A stretch of DNA of 6,907 nucleotides from an uncultured Mailhella sp. (lineage in GTDB: Bacteria; Desulfobacterota; Desulfovibrionia; Desulfovibrionales; Desulfovibrionaceae): contig CALUWZ010000088.1 in assembly GCA_944324625.1 (NCBI GenBank), positions 1 through 6,907 on the forward strand. The letters are read 5' to 3'. Positions 1 through 6,685 of the stretch are shown here, one piece after another. A program made the position numbers and the translations under genes. Within the stretch, counting starts at the first letter, position 1. The number at the start of each line of letters is the position of its first letter. Below the pieces are notes generated by a model. The model ran no database searches. It was not told the DNA's origin and saw only the letters and a program-made list of their open reading frames with translations.

Positions 1-201
1 AGGCAGGCGCGCAGCAAGCAGAGCCTTGATGCGCAGCTCCTGCATTTGCCCAATATCGGCAGGGAAACCGCAAAATCGCTGTGGCAGCATTTCAAAAGCT
101 TGGAAGACATGAAAAAAGCCACGGCTGAGGATTTGATGAAACTGCCGAAAGTCGGCAGAAAAAAAGCTCTGCAGTTATGGGAAAGTCTGCAGAAATTGTA
201 A
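1..201 (+). CDS. uvrC: UvrABC excinuclease subunit C, C-terminal end (partial)
   Basis: The 5' part of this gene is outside the window; 66 codons and a TAA stop remain. They contain two helix-hairpin-helix units, with hairpins LPNIG at about residues 16-20 and LPKVG at about 48-52 of the visible part, joined by a helix with the sequence SLEDMKKATAEDL. A basic, serine-containing stretch (RQARSKQSLD) comes before them. A tandem (HhH)2 domain at the extreme C-terminus after a basic linker is typical of UvrC, where it binds DNA and supports the 5' incision during nucleotide excision repair. The GIY-YIG and RNase H-like nuclease domains cannot be seen. Another (HhH)2 DNA-repair protein is possible but less likely, because the domain ends right at the stop codon as in UvrC. 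The gene converges on lon. Confidence 0.8.
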   Translation, partial: RQARSKQSLDAQLLHLPNIGRETAKSLWQHFKSLEDMKKATAEDLMKLPKVGRKKALQLWESLQKL

Positions 202-466
202 TTTTTGCTGAAGCCTTTTCATGAGTCTTTTGTTTCGCTTCATTTTTCAGGCAGTTTTTTTTGGGGAAAATTTTCGGAAAAATTTGTAATGCATTTAATC
301 GGAACCGCAAAAAAAATAAAAAATTATGCTGTGCGCAGAGGCAAAGCCGAGGCAGTGACGGATAGCTCATGCGCTCCATGCAGGCGGCGGCACGGCAAAA
401 TTTTGAATGTTGTGTGTTAATGCGTTCTGCGGGGATAATGCAGTGAGGAGATAACAGGTTTAAAAC
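202..466. other. Intergenic gap between uvrC and the lon terminator; no convincing gene
   Basis: This gap is a patchwork. Its left part (about 202-325) is AT-rich with runs of T and A, including eight T at 255-262. A GC-rich stretch follows at about 326-402, then AT-rich sequence again. A 71-codon plus-strand reading frame with a TTG start at 205 and a 95-codon minus-strand frame cross it. Both are low-complexity, resemble no family I know and lack a clear ribosome binding site, so I do not call either. I see no tRNA, 4.5S RNA or tmRNA signature. A small non-coding RNA or a decayed gene remains possible. Confidence 0.5.
209..262 (+). terminator. Weak candidate terminator for uvrC
   Basis: Eight bases after the uvrC stop, TGAAGC (209-214) can pair with GCTTCA (237-242). 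T runs follow at 243-247 and 255-262. The stem is only 6 bp and the loop is 22 bases, so this is a poor intrinsic terminator. It is listed because of its position and the T tracts. The much stronger hairpin at 467-502 may be where uvrC transcription actually stops. Confidence 0.25.
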
Positions 467-502
467 AAAAACTTCTGCCGGAATTGTTGGGCAGAAGTTT
501 TT
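467..502 (-). terminator. Intrinsic terminator of lon, probably bidirectional
   Basis: A perfect 13-bp stem (467-479 pairing with 490-502) encloses a 10-base loop. Read on the minus strand, the stem starts 21 bases after the lon stop. It ends in five T, followed by G and four more T, which makes a good U-rich tail. On the plus strand the stem also ends in five T, so it could stop read-through from uvrC as well. The convergent gene arrangement fits a shared terminator. Confidence 0.85.
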
Positions 503-523
503 ATGGCTGATTTTTATGGCCGT

Positions 524-3004
524 TTATTCCTGTTCATTCTGTTCGGGCTGCGGACGCAGGCTTTGCAGAAAATCGGCATTGCCGGTTTCTTTCAGGAAAA
601 TTTCCGAACTTTTTTTATGAAAGGCAATGGGCAGAACTTCATCCACATGGCTGACTGTTTTTATTTTCAGGCTTGCGGTGATTTCCTTGGGAATTTCTTC
701 AATGTCTTTTTTGTTGTCCTTTGGAATAATTACGGTTTTTATGTTGGAGCGTTTGGCCGCAAGAAGTTTTTCCCTGAGTCCGCCTATGGCGAGCACACGT
801 CCTCTCAGGGTGATTTCTCCTGTCATGGCTACGCTGTCCTGTACGGCAATGCCGAGCAGAGCAGAGCTTATGGATGTTGCCATGGTAATGCCTGCAGAGG
901 GGCCGTCTTTTGGCGTGGCGCCTTCGGGCACGTGGATATGGATATCAATGTCCTTGTAAAAATCAGGACGCAGGCCCAAAAGATGGGCACGGGAGCGCAC
1001 ATAGCTGAAAGCCGCTTCCGCAGATTCTTTCATCACGGAGCCGAGCTGGCCCGTAATGGCAATTTTGCCCGTTCCCGGCATGACTGCGGTTTCTATGTAC
1101 AAAATATCGCCGCCCACGTTGTTGTAGGCAAGGCCTGCCACAACGCCAACCTGCGAAGAGTTTTCCTTGTCGCCGAAACGGTATTTCTGCACACCCAAAT
1201 AGGCATGCAGATCTTTTTTGCTTACGTGATAGGTTTTTTCTTTGCCGCTGTTTTCTTCCACCAGTTTTATGGCTGTCTTGCGGCACAGCGTCGCCACTTG
1301 GCGTTCAAGGTTGCGCACGCCCGCTTCGCGGGTGTAGGAGCGGATGATTTCCAGCATGGCTTTGTCGTCCACAGCCAAATTCTTTTCGGAAAGGCCGTGC
1401 ATTTTTCTTTGTTTGGGCAGGAGGAAATCTTTGGCAATGCTCATTTTTTCCGTTTCCAAGTAGCTGGAAAGTTCGATGATTTCCATTCTGTCGCGAAGAG
1501 GCGCGGGAATGTCTGAAAGCGTGTTGGCAGTGGTAATGAAAAATACTTTGGACAAATCATAGTCCAGATCAAGGTAATGGTCGTTGAAACTGTTATTTTG
1601 TTCGGGGTCGAGAACTTCCAGCAGGGCGGAGCTCGGGTCGCCTCTGAAATCGGCGGTCATTTTGTCAATTTCGTCGAGGCAGAACAGGGGATTGTTGGAT
1701 TTTGCCTTTTTGAGCGCCATAAGGATTTTGCCGGGCATGGCTCCTACGTATGTTCTTCTGTGTCCCCGGATTTCCGCTTCGTCGCGCACGCCGCCGAGGG
1801 AAATGCGCACAAAGTCGCGGCCCGTTGCTTCGGCCACGCTTTTTGCAAGGGATGTTTTGCCCACACCGGGAGGGCCTACAAAACAGAGAATGGGGCCTTT
1901 CAGACCGTCGGTAAGTTTTTGCACCGCCAAATATTCCAAAATGCGTTCTTTTGGCTTTTCAAGGCCGAAATGGGCATTGTCCAGAATTGTTTTGGCTTCT
2001 TTGATGTCAATGTGAATGTCTTTGAGTTCGTTCCACGGCAGGTCAAGAACCCAGTCGATATAGTTTCTGGTGACGGAATATTCAGGGGAAGAGGGCGCCA
2101 TGGGACGCAGTTTCTTGAGTTCGCGCAGGGCACGTTCCTTGGCTTCTTCGGGCATGTTTTTTTCACGGATGCGCAGCTCGAGGTCATCGGCTTCCGCTTG
2201 GGGGTCTTCATTGCCCATTTCTTTGTGAATGGCTTTGATTTGTTCCGTGAGGTAATATTCCCGCTGATTTTTTTCCATTTGGTCTTTGACGCGGGTTTTG
2301 ATTTTCTTTTCCAAATCCGCCACAGCCAGTTCTCCGTTCAGGAGTTCATAGGCTTTTGTCAGGCGTTCGCCCGTGTTCGCCATTTCCAAAACTTCCTGTT
2401 TCTGTACAAAATCCAGTTTCAGGTGGGGCATAATGGCATCGGAAAGTTTGCCTGCATGGTGCAGGGCTGTAATGGCGGCAAGGTGTTCCTGCGTGATTTT
2501 TCTGTTTATTTTGGAAAATTCTTCAATGGCTTCGTGGACTGCGCGGTACAGAGCTTCCGCTTCCTGCGGGGCTGCGTCCAAGTCTTTGCGCTCATGGGTC
2601 ATGAGGCAGGGGAACGTGTTGGAGCCGAAAGCGGGAGAAAAGCTTCTTGGGTTTTCTTCATCGGAAAACAGGATTTCTTCTTTGTTTTCCAAGCTCTCCC
2701 ATGTCGCACGGTAGAGGCCTTCAAAAAGAACTTTGATATTGCCGTCGGGCAGGCGCATGAGCTGCAGAATGCGGCAGACAACCCCTACAGTATACAAATC
2801 TTCGGGTTCGGGTTTTTCAATGTCCGCTTCTTTTTGGGTAACCAGAAAAATATGTTTTTTAAAAGAACTAATGGATTCTTCAATGGCACGGATGGAAATT
2901 TCCCTGCCTACAAAAAGGGGCACGATGGACCCCGGGAAAATAACCACTTCCCGCAGCGTCATCATGGGCAAAATCCGTTCTGCCGTGTTTTCTAATAAGC
3001 TCAT
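524..3004 (-). CDS. lon: ATP-dependent protease Lon (endopeptidase La)
   Basis: This encodes an 826-residue LonA protease, close to the family's usual 780-830. Lon forms a cytoplasmic hexamer that unfolds and degrades misfolded and short-lived regulatory proteins. Domain order is an N-terminal substrate-binding LAN domain (from about residue 10), a charged coiled-coil linker (about 230-310, ending in [21 protein letters not shown]), an AAA+ module and the protease domain. Visible motifs are Walker A GPPGVGKT (377-384), Walker B LFCLDEID (440-447), catalytic Ser703 in DGPSAG, and its partner Lys746 in GGLREKLL, 43 residues downstream as in E. coli. The reading frame is open to 3040, but I place the start at 3004. 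There [15 protein letters not shown] begins as in Lon proteins, with a GAGGA Shine-Dalgarno four bases upstream, and the extra 12 codons come from an inverted repeat. It is the last gene of the cluster, 69 bases after clpX, and is followed by a strong terminator. Confidence 0.97.
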   Translation of the reverse strand: MSLLENTAERILPMMTLREVVIFPGSIVPLFVGREISIRAIEESISSFKKHIFLVTQKEADIEKPEPEDLYTVGVVCRILQLMRLPDGNIKVLFEGLYRATWESLENKEEILFSDEENPRSFSPAFGSNTFPCLMTHERKDLDAAPQEAEALYRAVHEAIEEFSKINRKITQEHLAAITALHHAGKLSDAIMPHLKLDFVQKQEVLEMANTGERLTKAYELLNGELAVADLEKKIKTRVKDQMEKNQREYYLTEQIKAIHKEMGNEDPQAEADDLELRIREKNMPEEAKERALRELKKLRPMAPSSPEYSVTRNYIDWVLDLPWNELKDIHIDIKEAKTILDNAHFGLEKPKERILEYLAVQKLTDGLKGPILCFVGPPGVGKTSLAKSVAEATGRDFVRISLGGVRDEAEIRGHRRTYVGAMPGKILMALKKAKSNNPLFCLDEIDKMTADFRGDPSSALLEVLDPEQNNSFNDHYLDLDYDLSKVFFITTANTLSDIPAPLRDRMEIIELSSYLETEKMSIAKDFLLPKQRKMHGLSEKNLAVDDKAMLEIIRSYTREAGVRNLERQVATLCRKTAIKLVEENSGKEKTYHVSKKDLHAYLGVQKYRFGDKENSSQVGVVAGLAYNNVGGDILYIETAVMPGTGKIAITGQLGSVMKESAEAAFSYVRSRAHLLGLRPDFYKDIDIHIHVPEGATPKDGPSAGITMATSISSALLGIAVQDSVAMTGEITLRGRVLAIGGLREKLLAAKRSNIKTVIIPKDNKKDIEEIPKEITASLKIKTVSHVDEVLPIAFHKKSSEIFLKETGNADFLQSLRPQPEQNEQE

Positions 3005-3022
3005 ACAGTCCTCAAGAACAAG

Positions 3023-3048
3023 ATACCGTATTGAAAACAATACGGTAT
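3023..3048 (-). promoter_or_regulatory. Perfect 11-bp inverted repeat between clpX and lon
   Basis: ATACCGTATTG (3023-3033) and its exact reverse complement (3038-3048) are separated by four bases, so the transcript can form an 11-bp hairpin with a UUUU loop. The lon Shine-Dalgarno lies ten bases further downstream and stays outside the stem. No U tract follows, so it does not look like an intrinsic terminator. It could stabilise or process the clpX-lon message, or be a DNA operator for a dimeric regulator. It is not the CIRCE heat-shock element, whose arms are different. Confidence 0.6.
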
Positions 3049-3073
3049 GCTTGGATTTTGTTGTTTCGGAATT

Positions 3074-4300
3074 TTATTCCGCTTTGGAAAGGAAAAGCGG
3101 GCTTTCTCCGTTTTCAATGACGTTTTTGGTGATAATGCACTGTTTGCCTTTTGCCGTGTCAGGCAGGTCATACATGATGTCGAGCATGACGCTTTCAAGG
3201 ACGTTGCGCAGGCCTCTGGCCCCTGTTTTGCGCTCAATGGCTTTGTTGGCAACGGCTTTCAGCGCCTCTGTTTCAAAATGCAGTTCCACGCCGTCGATTT
3301 CAAACAGTTTCTGGTATTGTTTGGTCAGGGCGTTTTTGGGTTCGGTCAGCACGCGCACAAGGTCGTCCACGTCCAGTTCGTCCACATGGGTGATAACAGG
3401 AATACGGCCGATAAATTCAGGAATAAGGCCGAACTGCACCAAATCGGTGGGCACAACCTGATCAAGGAGCTGGGAAAGGTTTTGTTCTTTTTTGTTGTTG
3501 ATGTGCGCACCGAAGCCCATGCTGTTTCCGCGTATGCGCGATTCCACCATTTTTTCGAGGCCGATAAAGGCACCGCCCACAATAAAAAGAATATTGGATG
3601 TATTCAGGCGGATAAATTCCTGCTGGGGATGTTTTCTGCCGCCTTTTGGGGGAATATTGGCTTCTGTGCCTTCAATGATTTTCAAAAGTGCCTGCTGTAC
3701 GCCTTCGCCGGAAACGTCGCGGGTAATGGACGGGCTGTCGCCTTTGCGGGAAATTTTGTCGATTTCGTCAATATAAATAATGCCGCGGCTTGCCGCGTCA
3801 AGGTCAAATTCCGCATTCTGCACGAGCTGTACGAGAATGTTTTCCACGTCTTCGCCGACGTAGCCTGCTTCGGTCAGGGTTGTGGCGTCGGCAATGGCAA
3901 AGGGAACGTTGAGAATACGGGCCAAAGTTCTGGCAAGCAGGGTTTTGCCGCTGCCTGAAGGGCCTGCCAAAAGCACGTTGCTTTTTTCCAGTTCCACGTC
4001 GCCGAGTTCCTGCTTGAAAAATACGCGCTTGTAGTGGTTGTATACCGCTACGGAAAGGATTTTTTTGGCATTGTCCTGACCGATGACGTATTCGTCAAGC
4101 TTGGCTTTGATTTCTTTTGGGGTAAGAAGTTTTATTTCGCCCGTGTCGGGATTCTGCATTTTCTGCCGTTCAATAATGTGATTGCAGGCACTTATGCATT
4201 CGTCGCAAATGCAGGCGCTGCCCTGCACTATGAACTGATTGGCGTCGTATTCGCTTTTTCCGCAGAAAGAGCAGTGCATGCCGTCGTTTCTGTTGCTCAT
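3074..4300 (-). CDS. clpX: ATP-dependent Clp protease, ATP-binding subunit ClpX
   Basis: This encodes a 408-residue AAA+ unfoldase that recognises tagged substrates, unfolds them and threads them into the ClpP chamber. The N-terminal zinc-binding domain has Cys10, Cys13, Cys32 and Cys35. The AAA+ part shows Walker A GPSGSGKT (113-120), pore loop GYVG (146-149), Walker B IIYIDE (174-179), the RKH pore motif near 222-224 and the sensor-2 arginine in GARGLR (Arg362). The ClpP-docking loop reads MGF (261-263), where E. coli has IGF. The ATG lies eight bases after the clpP stop. The best ribosome binding site, AGGTA at 4306-4310, is weak and overlaps that stop, so translation is probably coupled to clpP. 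The length is slightly shorter than the 424 residues of the E. coli protein, with no domain missing. Confidence 0.98.
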   Translation of the reverse strand: MSNRNDGMHCSFCGKSEYDANQFIVQGSACICDECISACNHIIERQKMQNPDTGEIKLLTPKEIKAKLDEYVIGQDNAKKILSVAVYNHYKRVFFKQELGDVELEKSNVLLAGPSGSGKTLLARTLARILNVPFAIADATTLTEAGYVGEDVENILVQLVQNAEFDLDAASRGIIYIDEIDKISRKGDSPSITRDVSGEGVQQALLKIIEGTEANIPPKGGRKHPQQEFIRLNTSNILFIVGGAFIGLEKMVESRIRGNSMGFGAHINNKKEQNLSQLLDQVVPTDLVQFGLIPEFIGRIPVITHVDELDVDDLVRVLTEPKNALTKQYQKLFEIDGVELHFETEALKAVANKAIERKTGARGLRNVLESVMLDIMYDLPDTAKGKQCIITKNVIENGESPLFLSKAE

Positions 4301-4308
4301 AAAAATAC

Positions 4309-4899
4309 CTATATTAAATCGTGTCTTGAAGTAAGAATATTGTCGATAATGCCGTATTTGAGGGCTTCTTCCGCGGTGAGGAAGTTGTCGCGTTCCGTGT
4401 CGGCGGTGACTTTTTTAATGCTTTGGCCCGTATTTTCTGCCAAAATGGCATTAAGGTCTTTTTTCATGCGCAGAACTTCTTTTGCATGGATTTCAATGTC
4501 CGTTGCCTGACCCTGATAGCCTGCGGAAGGCTGGTGTATCATAATCTGGCTGTGGGGAAGGGCAAAACGCTTGCCTTTTTCGCCGCCTGCAAGCAAAAAT
4601 GCACCCATGCTTGCGGCTCTGCCCATGCACAGGGTGGTGACGGGGCAGGCAATGAATTTCATGGTGTCGTAAATGGCCATGCCTGCGGTGACGGAACCTC
4701 CGGGGCTGTTGATGTAGAGGCTGATTTCCTTTTCAGGGTCTTGGGATTCCAAGAAAAGCAGCTGGGCGCAGATGAGGGAGGCTACTGCGTCGTTGACTTC
4801 TGTTCCGAGCAGGATAATGCGGTCTTTAAGCAGACGGGAATATATGTCATAGGCACGTTCGGTGCGGCCTGTGGTTTCAATGACCATGGGTATATTCAC
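4309..4899 (-). CDS. clpP: ATP-dependent Clp protease, proteolytic subunit ClpP
   Basis: This encodes a 196-residue serine peptidase that forms the double-heptamer chamber fed by ClpX. The catalytic triad is complete: Ser97 (GRAASMGAF), His122 (MIHQP) and Asp171 (DTERDNF). The start codon is GTG (CAC at 4897-4899 on the plus strand). A strong AAAGGAG lies six bases upstream, while the next in-frame ATG at codon 5 would be about 18 bases from it, so GTG is favoured. With this start the protein begins MNIPMVIE and aligns with the mature N-terminus of E. coli ClpP. It has no 14-residue propeptide, so little or no self-processing is expected. It lies 145 bases downstream of tig and eight bases ahead of clpX. 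A candidate own promoter and a leader hairpin are in that gap. Confidence 0.98.
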   Translation of the reverse strand: MNIPMVIETTGRTERAYDIYSRLLKDRIILLGTEVNDAVASLICAQLLFLESQDPEKEISLYINSPGGSVTAGMAIYDTMKFIACPVTTLCMGRAASMGAFLLAGGEKGKRFALPHSQIMIHQPSAGYQGQATDIEIHAKEVLRMKKDLNAILAENTGQSIKKVTADTERDNFLTAEEALKYGIIDNILTSRHDLI

Positions 4900-4938
4900 G
4901 GTAAACTCCTTTGCTTTTTAGGGGCTTTATAACAAGAC

Positions 4939-4966
4939 CCGCAGACAAAAGGGTTTTTGCCTGCGG
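4939..4966 (-). promoter_or_regulatory. 12-bp hairpin in the tig-clpP gap
   Basis: On the minus-strand transcript, bases 4966-4955 (CCGCAGGCAAAA) pair with 4950-4939 around a four-base ACCC loop. The 12-bp stem includes one G-U wobble. On the plus strand that same pair would be an A-C mismatch, so the fold works best as RNA in the direction of the operon. The following bases are not U-rich, so it is unlikely to terminate fully. It may process or stabilise the message between tig and clpP, or attenuate read-through. Confidence 0.6.
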
Positions 4967-4995
4967 ATTGTAAAAAGGATAAACGGTTAAGGCAA
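4967..4995 (-). promoter_or_regulatory. Candidate sigma-70-type promoter for clpP
   Basis: Read on the minus strand, TTGCCT (4990-4995, four of six consensus bases) is followed after exactly 17 bases by TACAAT (4967-4972, five of six). Transcription would start near 4960, giving a clpP leader of about 60 bases. It would let clpP-clpX-lon be expressed apart from tig. The start would fall inside the neighbouring hairpin's first arm, so the complete hairpin would exist only in transcripts reading through from tig. Confidence 0.5.
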
Positions 4996-5044
4996 AATTT
5001 TGTCACAATTCTTTGTATGCAAAAACTTTGCCGAAAAATGCTGA

Positions 5045-6346
5045 TTATGCTTGTTCGTGTTTGGCCTGTTCAAAAATCAAATCAAGGGCTTTGCCTGCCA
5101 TGATGCGTTCCTGAATGTCGCTTACCATGCCGGACTGAAGCACGTGGTCACGCACTTTTTCGTATTCCTGACGGGTTTCCATGGCAAGCTGGCGGACATA
5201 CATATCCACTTCCTGACCGGTAACAACAATGTTTTCGCGGAAAGCAACGGCAAGAAGAAATACATGGGCTTTGGTCTGGCGCTTTGCGATTTCCTGACCG
5301 TCTTCTTTAAGGGAAGCAATGGCTTTGAGCATTTCTTCAGGGTCAATGTTTTGCTGGCCGAGGTGGTTTCTTGCTTCCATCATGTAGTTGGAAAGGGCTT
5401 TCTGCACCATGCTTTCAGGAAGTTCGTAGTCGTATTTTGCGGTAATGCTGTCAAGAAGTTCCTGCTGGGCTTTGTTTCTTACCTGAGCGGATTTGGAATG
5501 TTTTACCTGTGCTTCAATGGTTTTCTTCAGGGTTTCCAAATCGTTGAATCCTACTTTCTTGGCAAATTCTTCGTCAAGTTCGGGAAGGATCTGTTTATGG
5601 ATTTTGTGCAGTTTGATTTTGATGTCAATGGTTTTGCCGCGCATTTCCGCATTGGCGTAGTCTTCGGGGCAGGTCATGGTGCCGCTGACTTCTTCGCCTG
5701 CTTTTGCGGTGCGGACAAGGGCGTCAATTTCTTTGTTGGTGGCGTCTTTGTTGTCGGAAATCTGCATGAGGAAGTTTTTTGCGCCCATGCCGGGTACGGG
5801 ATTGCCTTCGTAGCTGCCTTCAATGTCAACGAGGAGCACGTCTCCGTCCGTGGGGTATCTGTCTTCGTTCATGTCTTCAAGGGTTGCCATGCTGCGGCGG
5901 AGCTGCATGGTGAAGTTTTCGATTTCTTCTGCGCTTACTTCGTCGCTGTCAACTTTTACGCTGTATTCGGAAAAATCTTTGGGAAGGTCGATTTCGGGAA
6001 GCACTTCAAAGGTGCAGGTGAACGCAAAATCTTTGCCGCGTTCGAGTTTGTGTTCGTCTTCCTGTTTTTCGAAGTTGATGCGGCTTACCGGACGGATTTT
6101 TTGTTCGTCAAGAATATTGTTGAGATTGGTGTTGATGAGGTTTTCGGTAGCGTAGTTGTAAACTTCTTCGCCGAAACGTTTTTCAATAACGCCTGCGGGA
6201 ACTTTGCCTTTGCGGAAACCGTTCAGGGAAAGGTTTTTGCCGTATTCGCGGAGGGTTGCGTCAATGGTTTTGTTAACTTCGGCGGCTTCTACGGTTACGG
6301 AAATTTTGCGCTGTGTTGCAGAGATGTTTTCGATATTGTGGGACAT
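5045..6346 (-). CDS. tig: Trigger factor (ribosome-associated chaperone)
   Basis: This encodes a 433-residue cytosolic chaperone that binds the ribosome near the tunnel exit and shields nascent chains; the E. coli protein has 432 residues. The ribosome-binding signature GFRKGKVP is at residues 43-50 in the N-terminal domain (about 1-120). An FKBP-like domain follows at about 164-250 (DGDVLLVDIEGSYEG to IDIKIKLHKIH), then the helical C-terminal chaperone domain, opening with LPELDEEFAKKVG. The FKBP part is unusual: the IPGFE-like segment that lines the prolyl isomerase pocket is missing, and SDNKDATNKEIDALV (197-211) stands in its place. Isomerase activity may therefore be low or absent, whereas chaperone function does not depend on it. 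The ATG has a strong AAGGAG eight bases upstream. The gene lies 72 bases after tRNA-Leu with no terminator between, so one transcript is likely. Confidence 0.97.
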   Translation of the reverse strand: MSHNIENISATQRKISVTVEAAEVNKTIDATLREYGKNLSLNGFRKGKVPAGVIEKRFGEEVYNYATENLINTNLNNILDEQKIRPVSRINFEKQEDEHKLERGKDFAFTCTFEVLPEIDLPKDFSEYSVKVDSDEVSAEEIENFTMQLRRSMATLEDMNEDRYPTDGDVLLVDIEGSYEGNPVPGMGAKNFLMQISDNKDATNKEIDALVRTAKAGEEVSGTMTCPEDYANAEMRGKTIDIKIKLHKIHKQILPELDEEFAKKVGFNDLETLKKTIEAQVKHSKSAQVRNKAQQELLDSITAKYDYELPESMVQKALSNYMMEARNHLGQQNIDPEEMLKAIASLKEDGQEIAKRQTKAHVFLLAVAFRENIVVTGQEVDMYVRQLAMETRQEYEKVRDHVLQSGMVSDIQERIMAGKALDLIFEQAKHEQA

Positions 6347-6367
6347 GGTTCTGACTCCTTATATATT

Positions 6368-6385
6368 GTGCCGGTAAACTGGCAC
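6368..6385 (-). promoter_or_regulatory. Small hairpin in the tig leader
   Basis: GTGCC and GGCAC arms (6368-6372 and 6381-6385) enclose eight bases just upstream of the tig ribosome binding site, which begins four bases or more beyond the stem. The stem is only 5 bp and no U run follows. Together with the palindrome at 6396-6411 it makes the leader between tRNA-Leu and tig structured. It could help tRNA 3' processing or protect the 5' end of the released tig message. Confidence 0.35.
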
Positions 6386-6395
6386 TCTTTGGAGC

Positions 6396-6411
6396 CTTTG
6401 ACCGGTCAAAG
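6396..6411. repeat. Perfect 16-bp palindrome between tRNA-Leu and tig
   Basis: CTTTGACCGGTCAAAG reads the same on both strands. It begins seven bases after the encoded CCA end of the tRNA. As RNA it could form a 6-bp stem with a CCGG loop, which is modest. As DNA it is a possible site for a dimeric regulator. No U tract follows, so it is not a standard tRNA terminator. Confidence 0.6.
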
Positions 6412-6418
6412 AATTTAG

Positions 6419-6503
6419 TGGTACGAGAGAAGAGACTCGAACTCTTAAGGAATATTCCGCTGGATCCTAAGTCCAGTGCGTTTACCAATTCCGCCACTCT
6501 CGC
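6419..6503 (-). tRNA. tRNA-Leu (anticodon UAG)
   Basis: The 85-base minus-strand gene folds as a class II tRNA. The acceptor stem GCGAGAG pairs with CTCTCGT, the D arm is GCG/CGC, and the anticodon stem CTGGA/TCCAG carries loop CTTAGGA with anticodon TAG at 6467-6469. A long variable arm (GGAA/TTCC) and a T arm AAGAG/CTCTT with loop TTCGAGT follow. The long variable arm and A73 fit leucine, and the UAG anticodon reads CUA and related CUN codons. The CCA end is encoded (6419-6421). It stands upstream of tig in the same direction and probably provides the 5' end of the same transcript, released by RNase P and 3' processing. Confidence 0.97.
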
Positions 6504-6535
6504 CTAGAAAATTGCAAAGGATTAATTAATACATA

Positions 6536-6565
6536 ATCATGAAATTGGCAAGTTCTTTTTGTCAA
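6536..6565 (-). promoter_or_regulatory. Candidate promoter of tRNA-Leu and tig
   Basis: Read on the minus strand, a perfect TTGACA (6560-6565) is followed after 18 bases by CATGAT (6536-6541), which matches four of six -10 bases. Very AT-rich sequence lies upstream, like an UP element. The start would be about 25 bases ahead of the mature tRNA 5' end, a normal leader for RNase P. The -10 match and the 18-base spacing are not ideal. Confidence 0.5.
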
Positions 6566-6651
6566 AAAAAAATTTAATTTTTTGTTAATCTATTGAAAAT
6601 AAAAATTAAAACAAAAAGTTAGCAGATTATTAAATTCTTGCCAATTCCGTG
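6538..6651. repeat. Inverted pair of 15-bp near-identical sequences
   Basis: CTTGCCAATTTCATG on the minus strand (6538-6552) and CTTGCCAATTCCGTG on the plus strand (6637-6651) agree at 13 of 15 positions, and both differences are transitions. Their centres are 99 bases apart. The first copy lies between the -35 and -10 of the candidate tRNA promoter and touches the -10; the second lies 34 bases before the transporter start codon. They could be binding sites of one regulator. Confidence 0.5.
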
Positions 6652-6685
6652 TTTTGCGATTATCTACTGACGGCGAGGTTTTTTT

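Larger units (their letters stand above)
6504..6685. promoter_or_regulatory. AT-rich divergent promoter region
   Basis: This 182-base gap separates the minus-strand tRNA-Leu/tig block from the plus-strand transporter gene. Its core (6564-6620) has only five G or C in 57 bases, with repeated A and T tracts, as in UP elements or curved DNA. It holds the candidate tRNA promoter and two opposed copies of a 15-bp sequence (6538-6552 and 6637-6651). I see no gene and no terminator in it. Confidence 0.7.

Noticed and set aside
268..285. AT-only stem (AAATTTT/AAAATTT) as a uvrC terminator
   Set aside because: A 7-bp stem of only A-T pairs is too weak and has no T tract directly after it.
92..379. 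A 95-codon minus-strand frame at the left edge
   Set aside because: It overlaps the uvrC coding end in antisense, has a low-complexity Phe/Lys/Ser-rich product and lies beyond the lon terminator without a promoter I can see.
205..420. A 71-codon frame in the uvrC-lon gap
   Set aside because: It has a TTG start right behind uvrC, no convincing ribosome binding site and a low-complexity product with no recognisable domain.
1577..2995. A 472-codon plus-strand frame, and another of 337 codons at 503-1516, opposite lon
   Set aside because: Both are antisense shadows of the intact lon gene, with compositionally odd products and no ribosome binding site that I can defend.
3005..3040. Upstream extension of lon by 12 codons (MFSIRYLVLEDC)
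   Set aside because: These codons are translated from the 3023-3048 inverted repeat and the Shine-Dalgarno region. The family's N-terminus begins at [15 protein letters not shown], with GAGGA correctly placed.
3050..3120. Possible lon promoter at the end of clpX (TAAAAT just after the stop)
   Set aside because: The -10-like hexamer is good, but no -35-like sequence lies 16 to 18 bases upstream.
6355..6400. Separate tig promoter using ATATAT near 6361 or TTGACC in the palindrome
   Set aside because: Spacing and the partner hexamers do not fit, and a start there would leave almost no room before the ribosome binding site.
5051..6418. A 455-codon open frame on the plus strand covering all of tig
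   Set aside because: It is the exact antisense of a clear trigger factor gene. Its product is a Phe/Val/His/Gly-rich string without family resemblance, a product of codon bias that avoids antisense stops.
6347..6420. CIRCE or sigma-32 type heat-shock element ahead of tig or clpP
   Set aside because: Neither the TTAGCACTC-type arms nor a CTTGAA/CCCCAT pair occurs in the gaps, so no known heat-shock control can be claimed.
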